Shown here: one piece after another, positions 7,529-14,574 of the stretch | Numbering within the stretch: the first letter of the stretch is position 1 | Layout of the letters: every line of letters starts with the position of its first letter | Assembly: GCA_023228025.1 (NCBI GenBank) | Contig: JALOCD010000102.1 | Location: 1-15,942 of the forward strand | DNA from: Prolixibacteraceae bacterium | Lineage (GTDB): Bacteria > Bacteroidota > Bacteroidia > Bacteroidales > Prolixibacteraceae | Direction of reading: 5' to 3' | DNA: 15,942 nucleotides | Translations under genes and position numbers: made by a program | Notes under the pieces: generated by a model | Seen by the model: only the letters and a program-made list of their open reading frames with translations | What the model was told of the DNA's origin: nothing | Database searches by the model: none

Positions 7529-8977
7529 TCAAGGAATCATCAATATACTTTTTACGGCCGGTTCTGCCAGTCCCAGAAAGAGATGAGGGTAAATTCCAAT
7601 CCAGAGAATTATTACCACGATTGGAACCAAAACGATCATCTCCTGCCTTGTCAGATCTGCAAATCCGGCAGTTGCTTCTTTAACCTCTCCATACATGGTC
7701 CGCTGGTACATCCAAAGCATGTAAACGGCGCCCAGGATAATGGTCAATCCGGCTACGGTAGCCAGATAGACATTGTATTCAAAAACTCCCAGCAGCAATA
7801 AAAATTCGCCGATAAAACTATTCGTTAATGGCAATGCAATGCTGCCAAGCATAATAATCATAAAAAAAGCAGCGAACACAGGCGCTTTCGAAGCAATACC
7901 ACCCAAAGAGGCGATCTCGCCGGTTTTGGTACGGCGGACAATGATTTCATAGCAAATAAACAGTCCTACAATATTGACACCGTGCGAAATCATCTGCAGC
8001 ATTGACCCTTCCAGACCATTGACGGTTCGTGAAAAGACTCCGGCAGCAATCAATCCGACATGTGCAAGCGAAGAGTAGGCAATCAGCCGCTTCAATTCTT
8101 TTTGGCGAATGGCAATAACGGAAGCGTATACGATACCGGTTACCGACAGCACCATGGCATAGAATGCGTAATCATTAAGGGCTGCGGGAAAGAGTGGCAG
8201 CACGAAACGAAGTACGCCATAAACCCCCATTTTCAGCATGATTCCGGCCAATAGCATGGTTCCCTGAGTTGGTGCAGTAAAGTAAAGGTCCGGTTGCCAG
8301 GTGTGAAACGGGAAAATCGGCATCTTTATGGCAAAAGCGAGAAAGAAGGCTAGGAAAAGCCATTTTTGAGCGGCAGGGTCCAGTACAACCTTGTAAAAAT
8401 CGCTGTAAGCAAAAGAGTGCTCCCCCGGAGTTTGTACATACAGGAACAGGATGGCAACCAGCATAAACAGACCTCCTACCAATGTGTACAGAAAGAATTT
8501 AAATGTAATGGTACGGGCATTCTGTCCCCCCCAAAGGATGGAAACAAAAAAGATGGGAATAAGGGCAATCTCCCAAAAGATGTAAAACAAAAGGAAATCG
8601 GTAGTTGTGAAAACTCCAATCAAAGCCATCTCCATCAGAAGCATCAACGCATAAAATGAGTTTCGCCGTTCAACACCGCTTCCAAAACCACTATAAATGA
8701 TGATGGGAACCAGAAAAGTGGTCAACAGCACCAAAAGCATGCTTAAACCATCCAATCCGAGAGTAAATTCAATCCCAAGAGAGTGGAAAATATCGGAACG
8801 AAATATCGGGTACCCCAATGGATTGGCGAGAAACTGAAATAGAGCCACGACCGAAACCGCGAAAGTGAGCAAAGAGGCAGATAATGCTATTTTCTTGCTT
8901 AACACGGGTTGATCCTTCATCGCGAAAAGCAACAAAGAGAAGATCAGCGGCAGTGAGATAAGTAATCCTATTAACAT
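7529..8977 (-). CDS. nuoM: NADH-quinone oxidoreductase subunit M
   Basis: This 482-residue, roughly 14-helix membrane protein is the middle antiporter-like pump of complex I. Diagnostic segments are E136 in FYIFWEIALIPIFF, K218 in AIKMPIFPFHTWQPD, K249 in GIMLKMGVYGVLRF, and ELKRLIAYSSLAHVG in the following helices. These match the conserved channel residues of the family. The segment after HTWQPD reads LYFTAPTQGT instead of the common AHxxAPTxGS; a Tyr at the His position also occurs, I believe, in other Bacteroidetes NuoM proteins. The ATG lies two bases after the nuoL stop, so translation is probably coupled. Confidence 0.96.
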   Translation of the reverse strand: MLIGLLISLPLIFSLLLFAMKDQPVLSKKIALSASLLTFAVSVVALFQFLANPLGYPIFRSDIFHSLGIEFTLGLDGLSMLLVLLTTFLVPIIIYSGFGSGVERRNSFYALMLLMEMALIGVFTTTDFLLFYIFWEIALIPIFFVSILWGGQNARTITFKFFLYTLVGGLFMLVAILFLYVQTPGEHSFAYSDFYKVVLDPAAQKWLFLAFFLAFAIKMPIFPFHTWQPDLYFTAPTQGTMLLAGIMLKMGVYGVLRFVLPLFPAALNDYAFYAMVLSVTGIVYASVIAIRQKELKRLIAYSSLAHVGLIAAGVFSRTVNGLEGSMLQMISHGVNIVGLFICYEIIVRRTKTGEIASLGGIASKAPVFAAFFMIIMLGSIALPLTNSFIGEFLLLLGVFEYNVYLATVAGLTIILGAVYMLWMYQRTMYGEVKEATAGFADLTRQEMIVLVPIVVIILWIGIYPHLFLGLAEPAVKSILMIP

Positions 8978-8979
8978 GG

Positions 8980-10887
8980 TTATTTATTGAACAAATTAAA
9001 AAATAGGATGAGGATAATGCTTATGACCATATAAAAAAGATAGGCGCCAACATTGCCTGTTTGCATGTAACGAATGTTCCTCCCGATCCAAACAACGAGA
9101 ACTCCGGTTTGATCGACAACTCTGTCAATTATCTTAATTTCAATCACATCATGAAAGAAGGAGGATAAACTTGTTACCGGTCTCTCGAAAAATTGGCGGT
9201 ATAATTCATCAACATAGAATTTCCGGTAAGCCAAATTGGCGAAAATTGATCTTTTAGGTTCCCCTTGAACAATGGACCTGTTTTTGACAAAACGGGCATG
9301 AACCAGGAAGATCAATCCCAATATCAAAATCAATGGTATGATCATCAGCCAAAGTTCGGTGTGTCCTTCAGCCACAGTTTCTCCACGTTTGATGAGAGAT
9401 TCCGATGCAGAAAACTGGGGGGCTAAAAACGATTGGATCCGATCATCTCCACCAAACAGGTGAGGAACTCCCAGTAATCCGCCGAAAACGGCCAAAATTG
9501 CCAGAACCGCCATGGGTATGGTCATGCTATAAGGTGATTCATGAATTGGATGCTTTGGATTCTCAGCAACGGCAGCTTTGCCCCAAAATACAACGTACAA
9601 GAGTCGGAACATGTATATGGCAGTCATCAGGGCGGCTATGACAGACAAAATCCACAAAACCGGATTGATGTGAAAGGCACCCAGAAGAATCATATCCTTG
9701 GAAAAGAATCCCGACAAGGGAGGTATACCTGCAATGGCAAGAGTGCCAATGAGAAATAGCCAAAATGTAACCGGAATCTTATCTTTAAGACCACCCATTT
9801 TGCGGATATCCTGCTCACCATGCAGGGCATGGATCACGCTTCCTGCGCCAAGAAAGAGGAGTGCTTTGAAGAAAGCGTGCGTTGTGAGGTGGAACATGGC
9901 TCCGGTAAATGCTCCCGAGCCAAGGGCGACAAACATAAAACCAAGCTGGCTCACAGTTGAATAGGCCAATATTTTCTTGATATCATTCTGGTAGATTGCA
10001 ATAGCTCCTGCCATTAGGGCCGTGGCAATTCCAATCACTGAAATAGTCATTAAAGTTGCGGGGGCCATGACGAACAACAAGTTTGAACGGGCAATCATAT
10101 AAATCCCCGCTGTAACCATGGTGGCGGCATGGATCAAAGCGGATACAGGCGTTGGTCCGGCCATGGCATCCGGAAGCCAGGTAAAGAGCGGTATCTGAGC
10201 GCTTTTACCGATCGCTCCGGCAAACAAAAGCAGTGTGATGATCGTGATGGTGGAAGTCCGGATCGGGACAGTTGCGATTTGCGCAAATATCCCATCAAAA
10301 TTCAGGGTACCGAATGTTTTAATCAATATGAATAGGGCAAGAAGAAAACCAAGGTCTCCGATGCGGTTCATGATAAACGCCTTCTTGGCCGCATTGTTGT
10401 ACTCCTGGTTTTTGAACCAGAAACCAATCAGCAGGTAGGATGACAGCCCAACTCCTTCCCATCCGATAAAGAGGATCAGGTAGTTGGAACCCAAAACCAG
10501 CAACAGCATGAAGAAGACGAAAAGGTTCATGTAAGAGAAGAAACGGTTGAAACCGGCATCCTCCTTCATGTATCCGATAGAATAGACATGAATCAGAAAA
10601 CCCACTCCTGTTACGATGAGCAACATCAGGACAGAGAGCCTGTCGACTAAAAAAGAAAATGGTATGGAAAGCTTGTCGAAACTGATCCAGCTAAATAGTT
10701 CGACAGTCCTTGCGGGCGCCCCTGCAATCAGATTGCTGAAGAGCACAAGCGACATAAGGAATGGAATCAGTACCATCACTGATGCTGTTACCCCTGCGGC
10801 AATTCCTTTGAACCGTCTGAAATTAAAGGCGATCAGTAGGAATCCAATCAGCGGAAAGAGCGGTACCAGCCAAATATATTCAAACAT
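8980..10887 (-). CDS. nuoL: NADH-quinone oxidoreductase subunit L
   Basis: This 635-residue protein is the distal antiporter-like subunit of complex I, with about 16 membrane helices and the C-terminal lateral helix that clamps NuoM and NuoN. Conserved residues are E144 in LFIGWEGVGLSSYLLIGFW, K228 in GAIGKSAQIPLFTWLPDAM, and H253 in ALIHAATMVTAGIYMI. The C-terminal third (about 515-635) carries a charged linker and amphipathic segments (YRKFYVDELYRQFFERPV), then a final helix anchored at the C terminus. Length is normal. The gene follows nuoK by 18 bases and precedes nuoM by two. Confidence 0.97.
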   Translation of the reverse strand: MFEYIWLVPLFPLIGFLLIAFNFRRFKGIAAGVTASVMVLIPFLMSLVLFSNLIAGAPARTVELFSWISFDKLSIPFSFLVDRLSVLMLLIVTGVGFLIHVYSIGYMKEDAGFNRFFSYMNLFVFFMLLLVLGSNYLILFIGWEGVGLSSYLLIGFWFKNQEYNNAAKKAFIMNRIGDLGFLLALFILIKTFGTLNFDGIFAQIATVPIRTSTITIITLLLFAGAIGKSAQIPLFTWLPDAMAGPTPVSALIHAATMVTAGIYMIARSNLLFVMAPATLMTISVIGIATALMAGAIAIYQNDIKKILAYSTVSQLGFMFVALGSGAFTGAMFHLTTHAFFKALLFLGAGSVIHALHGEQDIRKMGGLKDKIPVTFWLFLIGTLAIAGIPPLSGFFSKDMILLGAFHINPVLWILSVIAALMTAIYMFRLLYVVFWGKAAVAENPKHPIHESPYSMTIPMAVLAILAVFGGLLGVPHLFGGDDRIQSFLAPQFSASESLIKRGETVAEGHTELWLMIIPLILILGLIFLVHARFVKNRSIVQGEPKRSIFANLAYRKFYVDELYRQFFERPVTSLSSFFHDVIEIKIIDRVVDQTGVLVVWIGRNIRYMQTGNVGAYLFYMVISIILILFFNLFNK

Positions 10888-10905
10888 AATCTATAATCTT
10901 TGCGT

Positions 10906-11223
10906 TTACCATTTTAGTTTGTTGAGCACATTGATATCGATGGTGTGGGTCGACCGGTAGATCATAACCAGTAGCGCCAGTCCGATAGCGACTTCAGCAG
11001 CAGCCACCACCATAATGAAGAAGACGAAAATCTGTCCGGCCGGATCGTTCCGGTAGGCCGAAAAGGCTGCCAAAAGCAGATTGGCAGAGTTGAGCATCAG
11101 CTCGATCGACATAAAGATGACCAGGGCATTGCGCTTGACCAAAACACCCACGACTCCGATGGCAAAGAGGGCCGAACAGAAGAAGATGTAGTAATCGAGC
11201 GGTATGATTTGCAAATTTTGCAT
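10906..11223 (-). CDS. nuoK: NADH-quinone oxidoreductase subunit K
   Basis: This 105-residue protein has three membrane helices (about 10-29, 33-53 and 65-89). It carries the two membrane glutamates that form the fourth proton path of complex I: E41 in IFMSIELMLNSANLLL and E77 in VVAAAEVAIGLALL. Length is typical. It normally follows nuoJ immediately, but here about 1.06 kb holding a toxin-antitoxin pair, a DUF2007 gene and two repeats lies between them. The ATG at 11223 is the first of the frame and no Shine-Dalgarno sequence is seen. Confidence 0.96.
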   Translation of the reverse strand: MQNLQIIPLDYYIFFCSALFAIGVVGVLVKRNALVIFMSIELMLNSANLLLAAFSAYRNDPAGQIFVFFIMVVAAAEVAIGLALLVMIYRSTHTIDINVLNKLKW

Positions 11224-11261
11224 GGTTGCTTTGTTTGTTATATTTTATTCCATTTCAGAAA

Positions 11262-11310
11262 AGTGACTAGAGTGACTAAAGTGATCTAAAGCGACTAAAG
11301 TACTTGGTTC
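11262..11310 (+). repeat. Intergenic repeat copy R1 (AGTGACTAA nonamers)
   Basis: Four 9-10-base units of the type agtgactaa fill 11262-11298, followed by agtacttggttc. The same ends occur in R2 (12189-12244), where agtactta and ggttc are separated by about 17 more bases. R1 therefore looks like a short, internally deleted member of the same family in the same orientation. It lies between nuoK and the DUF2007 gene and marks one edge of the cassette inserted into the operon. Confidence 0.7.
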
Positions 11311-11319
11311 TTAAGTAGT

Positions 11320-11556
11320 TTATTCATTATTGGCCTTCGTGAATTCATTAATCAAAGGTTCCGCATTCTTTAGGTCAGATTGTTGAATGTAAAGATCAAC
11401 GAAGGAGGAAAATCCACCAATTCCGGCTGACATACCGGATTGGGCATCATTTTGCACCATGGAGCCAACTCCAATTTCATCCAATGCCCCCTGAAGCATG
11501 ATTGTTGAAACTTCGCTCCCTGTAAAAACTCTGATTAACTCGTTTCTTTCCTTCAT
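11320..11556 (-). CDS. DUF2007 family protein
   Basis: This 78-residue soluble protein fits the small alpha-beta DUF2007 family (annotated as putative signal-transducing proteins). Features are an opening strand (LIRVFTGSEVSTIML), a helix (LQGALDEIGVGSMVQND), a glycine-rich turn (AQSGMSAGIGGF) and a closing strand-helix (VDLYIQQSDLKNAEPLINEF). It has no membrane segment. Many Bacteroidetes genomes carry one or more copies, often encoded beside unrelated genes, and no biochemical function is established. Here it begins 11 bases after the toxin stop and ends just before R1, so it is likely cotranscribed with the toxin-antitoxin genes. Whether it entered the operon with them or was already a nuo neighbour cannot be told. 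Confidence 0.8.
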   Translation of the reverse strand: MKERNELIRVFTGSEVSTIMLQGALDEIGVGSMVQNDAQSGMSAGIGGFSSFVDLYIQQSDLKNAEPLINEFTKANNE

Positions 11557-11567
11557 GTTTTTAATTA

Positions 11568-11891
11568 TTAATCAACATAAGTTTCTTTTAATACGGACTT
11601 AACTTTTTCAATCTCTCTATATGTCAGATGATCAAGAATTTTGATTACCCTTTGTTTATCGATGCTTCTTATCTGATCTATGACAATCCAACCAACTTTA
11701 TTGTCATGATTGACTTTTACCCTGGAAGGAAACAATTTCATTTGGCTTGTCATAGGCGCAATTACGATTGTATTTAGAAATTGATTCATCTCATTGGGTG
11801 AAATAACGGCGCATGGACGAGTCTTTCGTATCTCACTCCCAATAGTTAGATCAAGATTCACCAAAGCAATATCATATTGTTTTATCTCCAT
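11568..11891 (-). CDS. MazF/PemK-family toxin (endoribonuclease)
   Basis: This 107-residue protein matches the MazF/PemK fold, a sequence-specific mRNA interferase. Motifs are YDIALVNLDLTIGSE, the catalytic region KTRPCAVISP with R25, VIAPMTSQ with T48 (equivalent to the Arg and Thr of E. coli MazF), and GWIVIDQIRSIDKQR in the second half. All key positions are present and length is normal, so the toxin looks active. It overlaps the antitoxin gene by 10 bases, as is usual for coupled type II pairs. The unusual point is its location inside the nuo operon between nuoJ and nuoK. It is visibly more A+T rich than the nuo genes, which suggests acquisition. Confidence 0.92.
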   Translation of the reverse strand: MEIKQYDIALVNLDLTIGSEIRKTRPCAVISPNEMNQFLNTIVIAPMTSQMKLFPSRVKVNHDNKVGWIVIDQIRSIDKQRVIKILDHLTYREIEKVKSVLKETYVD

Positions 11892-12127
11892 TCGTCAAAT
11901 GTTTCATCATCAAATATATCAGGTATCAATAATTTATCATCACCGTTTTCATGCATCGCTTGAAACGCTTCTCCCCATCCTTTTCTGGGTTCAGTTTTCG
12001 GTTTCAGAATGATGTACCCTTCCTCCAAAACAAGTTCAACCGTATCTTTTATATGGTACTTTTCAATGAGGGTTTTACTCAACCTGATGCCTTTGGAATT
12101 ACCTATCTGTACTACTGAAATATCCAT
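11882..12127 (-). CDS. MazE/AbrB-family antitoxin
   Basis: This 81-residue protein has an N-terminal SpoVT/AbrB swapped-hairpin DNA-binding domain (about 3-45; VVQIGNSKGIRLSKTLIEKY and ELVLEEGYIILKP) and a C-terminal acidic, aromatic tail (DIFDDETFDEWR) of the kind that threads into the MazF active site. It should neutralise the downstream toxin and repress its own promoter as a dimer. A candidate promoter and two palindromes lie in the 60 bases upstream. Length is normal and the frame intact. Confidence 0.92.
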   Translation of the reverse strand: MDISVVQIGNSKGIRLSKTLIEKYHIKDTVELVLEEGYIILKPKTEPRKGWGEAFQAMHENGDDKLLIPDIFDDETFDEWR

Positions 12128-12131
12128 ATTC

Positions 12132-12184
12132 TAATATTATAAATGTAATTACAAAGTTAATACAATATTTATCTATTTCTTCAA
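12132..12184 (-). promoter_or_regulatory. Promoter and candidate operator of the mazEF-like cassette
   Basis: Reading on the minus strand, TTG (12184-12182), then 22 bases, then TAACTTTG (12159-12152) fits the Bacteroidetes -33/-7 promoter pattern. Transcription would start about 20 bases before the antitoxin ATG at 12127. A perfect 10-base palindrome, tgtaattaca (12144-12153), touches the -7 box, and taatatta (12132-12139) lies next to it. Both are reasonable binding sites for the AbrB-type antitoxin. The promoter points toward nuoK-nuoN. Confidence 0.5.
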
Positions 12185-12188
12185 GAAG

Positions 12189-12280
12189 AGTGACTAAAAT
12201 GCCTAGAGTGCCTAAAGTACTTATGCTCCAATCAAGTTTGGTTCTGGAATCTTATGTCTCATATCTTATAACTCATAACT
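12189..12280 (+). repeat. Intergenic repeat copy R2, 3' side of nuoJ
   Basis: The order is three nonamers (agtgactaa, aatgcctag, agtgcctaa), a core of 32 bases (12213-12244) ending in caagtttggttc, a stretch with atgtctcata, and then two copies of the heptamer taactca type. The same order, reverse-complemented, is found in R3 on the other side of nuoJ, and the core matches at 31 of 32 bases. It also resembles R1 in direct orientation. It fills most of the spacer between the antitoxin promoter and the nuoJ stop. Confidence 0.85.
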
Positions 12281-12285
12281 TTCTT

Positions 12286-12789
12286 CTAGTAAATGTCCTT
12301 CTTCCCCAGCATCACCGCTCCCACCATTGCTGCCAGAAACAGGATCGATGATAGTTCGAAAGGCAAATAATATTCATCGAATAAAACTTTTCCCAAGTTC
12401 TTAACCAAGCCAATCTGGTTCAAAGCAGGATCGGCAACCATCTTCAAATCGTAGGTTCTGAAAACGGCAATCAGCACCATCAGCCACATGCCGCCGGCAA
12501 TCGCTGAGGCAAATTTCATCAGTTTCGATTTAGGAAACTCCCCCTGTATATTGAGGTTCAGCAACATTACCGTATAGATAAACAACACCATAATGGCGCC
12601 GGCATAGACGATGATGTGTACCACAGCCAAAAACTGCGCATTCAACAATATGTAGTGGCCTCCGATGGCAAAAAATGCCAGGGTCAGGTACAATACGCTG
12701 TGCATCGGTTTCTTGGAAATCAACACCTTTAGCGCGGCATAGATTGCGATAAAGGAGAGGATGAAGAAGAGATATCTGGAGAAGATCAT
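12286..12789 (-). CDS. nuoJ: NADH-quinone oxidoreductase subunit J
   Basis: This 167-residue protein has five predicted membrane helices and belongs to the part of complex I that links the quinone site to the pumps. The family signature HIIVYAGAIMVLFIYTVMLLN (about 58-78) contains the TM3 region whose pi-bulge changes during turnover. It is preceded by SKKPMHSVLYLTLAFFAIGG. Length is normal. The ATG at 12789 follows a heptamer repeat by only three bases, so there is no room for a conventional ribosome-binding site. The gene is an isolated island in the operon: 160 bases of repeats lie upstream and the toxin-antitoxin/DUF2007 cassette downstream. The two flanking repeats are inverted relative to each other. 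Confidence 0.95.
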   Translation of the reverse strand: MIFSRYLFFILSFIAIYAALKVLISKKPMHSVLYLTLAFFAIGGHYILLNAQFLAVVHIIVYAGAIMVLFIYTVMLLNLNIQGEFPKSKLMKFASAIAGGMWLMVLIAVFRTYDLKMVADPALNQIGLVKNLGKVLFDEYYLPFELSSILFLAAMVGAVMLGKKDIY

Positions 12790-12792
12790 GAG

Positions 12793-12953
12793 TGAGTTAT
12801 GAGTTATGAGTTATGAGTTATGAGTTATGAGAGATAAGACATGAGACAGGAGACATGAGATTTCTGAACCAAACTTGATTGGAGCGTAAGTACTTTAGGC
12901 ACTTTAGGCACTTTAGGCACTTTAGGCATTCTAGTCACTTTAGTCACTCTCAT
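12793..12953 (-). repeat. Intergenic repeat copy R3, 5' side of nuoJ
   Basis: Read on the plus strand, it starts with five perfect tgagtta heptamers (12793-12827), then atgagac/agacatgag repeats, then the 32-base core (12866-12897), then seven 9-base units of cactttagg or a variant (12891-12953, overlapping the core end). It is the expanded, inverted counterpart of R2. It occupies the whole nuoI-nuoJ spacer, touching the nuoI stop codon on one side and coming within three bases of the nuoJ start on the other. Confidence 0.9.
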
Positions 12954-13537
12954 GAGTTGTGTGATTGATTTTTGTCCTTTTTAAATGCCAGAACTTCGGG
13001 GGTTTGGCGCTGGCTGATGTCGACCCGTTTGTCGACTGGTTCCACCAGAACATCTTTCCCATAAATAAAATCACTCCGTTCCAAATTGGAAGGAACGATC
13101 TCATTGGTCAGGAAGATTGCCTCTTTGGGACATGCCTCTTCGCATAGACCACAGAAAATGCAGCGAAGCATGTCGATTTCATACATAGAAGCATATTTTT
13201 CTTCCCTGTATAGAGTCATTTCATCCTCTTTCCGTTCTGCGGCGATCATGGTAATGGCTTCTGCCGGACAGGCGAGGGCGCATAATCCGCAGGCGGTACA
13301 TCTTTCCCGGCCCTCATCGTCCCTTTTCAGGACATGCTTGCCACGATAAATTTCCGCGATGGGCCTTGTTTCTTCAGGGTACTGAATGGTTGTATTCTTC
13401 TTGAAAAAGTGGCCAAGCGTGATACGGAATCCCCCAAAAATTGCAGGTAGATAGATCCGCTCTGCAAAAGTCATTTTTTTGTTTGAGACAATTTTGCTTC
13501 GACCGGACAATGAACCTATATTTTGATTGACTGACAT
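12950..13537 (-). CDS. nuoI: NADH-quinone oxidoreductase subunit I
   Basis: This 195-residue ferredoxin-like subunit carries two [4Fe-4S] clusters (N6a/N6b), which pass electrons from NuoG toward NuoB and quinone. The cluster motifs are CTACGLCALACP with C80, C83, C86 and C90, and CIFCGLCEEACP with C126, C129, C132 and C136, each followed by the expected Pro. An N-terminal amphipathic stretch (about 21-50) fits membrane attachment, and RGKHVLKRDDEGRERC leads into the first motif as usual. It starts three bases after the nuoH stop. The last codons and stop run into repeat R3, so the C-terminal end may have been reshaped by the repeat. Confidence 0.96.
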   Translation of the reverse strand: MSVNQNIGSLSGRSKIVSNKKMTFAERIYLPAIFGGFRITLGHFFKKNTTIQYPEETRPIAEIYRGKHVLKRDDEGRERCTACGLCALACPAEAITMIAAERKEDEMTLYREEKYASMYEIDMLRCIFCGLCEEACPKEAIFLTNEIVPSNLERSDFIYGKDVLVEPVDKRVDISQRQTPEVLAFKKDKNQSHNS

Positions 13538-13540
13538 GGT

Positions 13541-14572
13541 TTACAGGTGATTTTTTATCATGATAACAAAACCGGTGATAAGGATATTGATGATCGCCAG
13601 CGGCAACAGGCTCTTCCAACCTAGCCGCATCAGCTGATCGTAACGAAACCTGGGAAGCGTCCAACGCACCCACATGAAAAAGAATACGAAAAACGCTATT
13701 TTAACAAAGAAAACCAGTGATCCGATGATCGTCAACGCATTGTGTGATAGATTCAAAGAATCCATAAACGGGAAATTGTAACCTCCAAAAAAGAGGGTGG
13801 CGATCATAGCCGATGAGATGAACATGTTGATGTATTCGGCGAAAAGATAGAAGCCCAGTTTCATACTGCTGTATTCTGTATGGTATCCCCCAATCAACTC
13901 GGTTTCACACTCGGGAAGGTCGAAGGGGGAACGGTTGCACTCGGCAAAAGCGCATACAATGAAAATTAGGAAGCCAAGCGGCTGATACCAGACATTCCAG
14001 TTCATGCCATGCTGCTGGTCGACGATATCCTTCAGGCTAAGGGTGCCGCTCATCATGACGATGGCGATGATCGACATGCTCATGGCCAATTCGTAGCTGA
14101 TCATCTGTGAGGCAGCACGTACGGCGCCAATCAGCGCATATTTGTTGTTGGATGCCCAACCTCCGATCATGATGCCGTACACGCCGATCGAAAGAATGGC
14201 AAAAACGTAAAGCACCCCCACATTGATATCTGCGACCTGTAAAGTGTACTCTGTCCCATTGATGATGAAACTATTGCCCCAGGGGATCACCGCACTGGTC
14301 AGCAAGGCAATCATCATGGTTAGCGACGGTCCAAGGATGTACAAAAATTTATCGGCCGTTCCCGGCATAAATTCCTCTTTGAAGAAGAGTTTAAGTCCGT
14401 CGGCCAGGGGCTGGAAGATTCCGCCAATACCTGCCCTGTTCGGACCCAGACGATCCTGGAAAAATCCGGCAACTTTACGTTCCAGCAGGGTGGAATACAT
14501 CGCCACCACCAGACTGATCAGCAGAATGACCGATGCGAGAATTAACTTATAGAGGATGTAATTGCCATCCAT
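13541..14572 (-). CDS. nuoH: NADH-quinone oxidoreductase subunit H
   Basis: This 343-residue membrane protein has about eight helices and forms the quinone chamber where the two arms of complex I meet. The signature LERKVAGFFQDRLGPNRAG (30-48) is present, followed by GGIFQPLADGLKLFFKE. A second conserved loop (about 209-235), AECNRSPFDLPECETELIGG, includes the charged residues E211, R214, D218, E221 and E225 that line the quinone and proton path. Length is normal. It starts two bases after the nuoG stop and ends three bases before nuoI, so G-H-I are probably translationally coupled. Confidence 0.97.
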   Translation of the reverse strand: MDGNYILYKLILASVILLISLVVAMYSTLLERKVAGFFQDRLGPNRAGIGGIFQPLADGLKLFFKEEFMPGTADKFLYILGPSLTMMIALLTSAVIPWGNSFIINGTEYTLQVADINVGVLYVFAILSIGVYGIMIGGWASNNKYALIGAVRAASQMISYELAMSMSIIAIVMMSGTLSLKDIVDQQHGMNWNVWYQPLGFLIFIVCAFAECNRSPFDLPECETELIGGYHTEYSSMKLGFYLFAEYINMFISSAMIATLFFGGYNFPFMDSLNLSHNALTIIGSLVFFVKIAFFVFFFMWVRWTLPRFRYDQLMRLGWKSLLPLAIINILITGFVIMIKNHL

Positions 14573-14574
14573 AT

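Noticed and set aside
12793..12953. CRISPR or attachment-site array at nuoI-nuoJ
   Set aside because: These are simple 7- and 9-bp tandem microrepeats without spacers; no integrase or recombinase gene is in the window.
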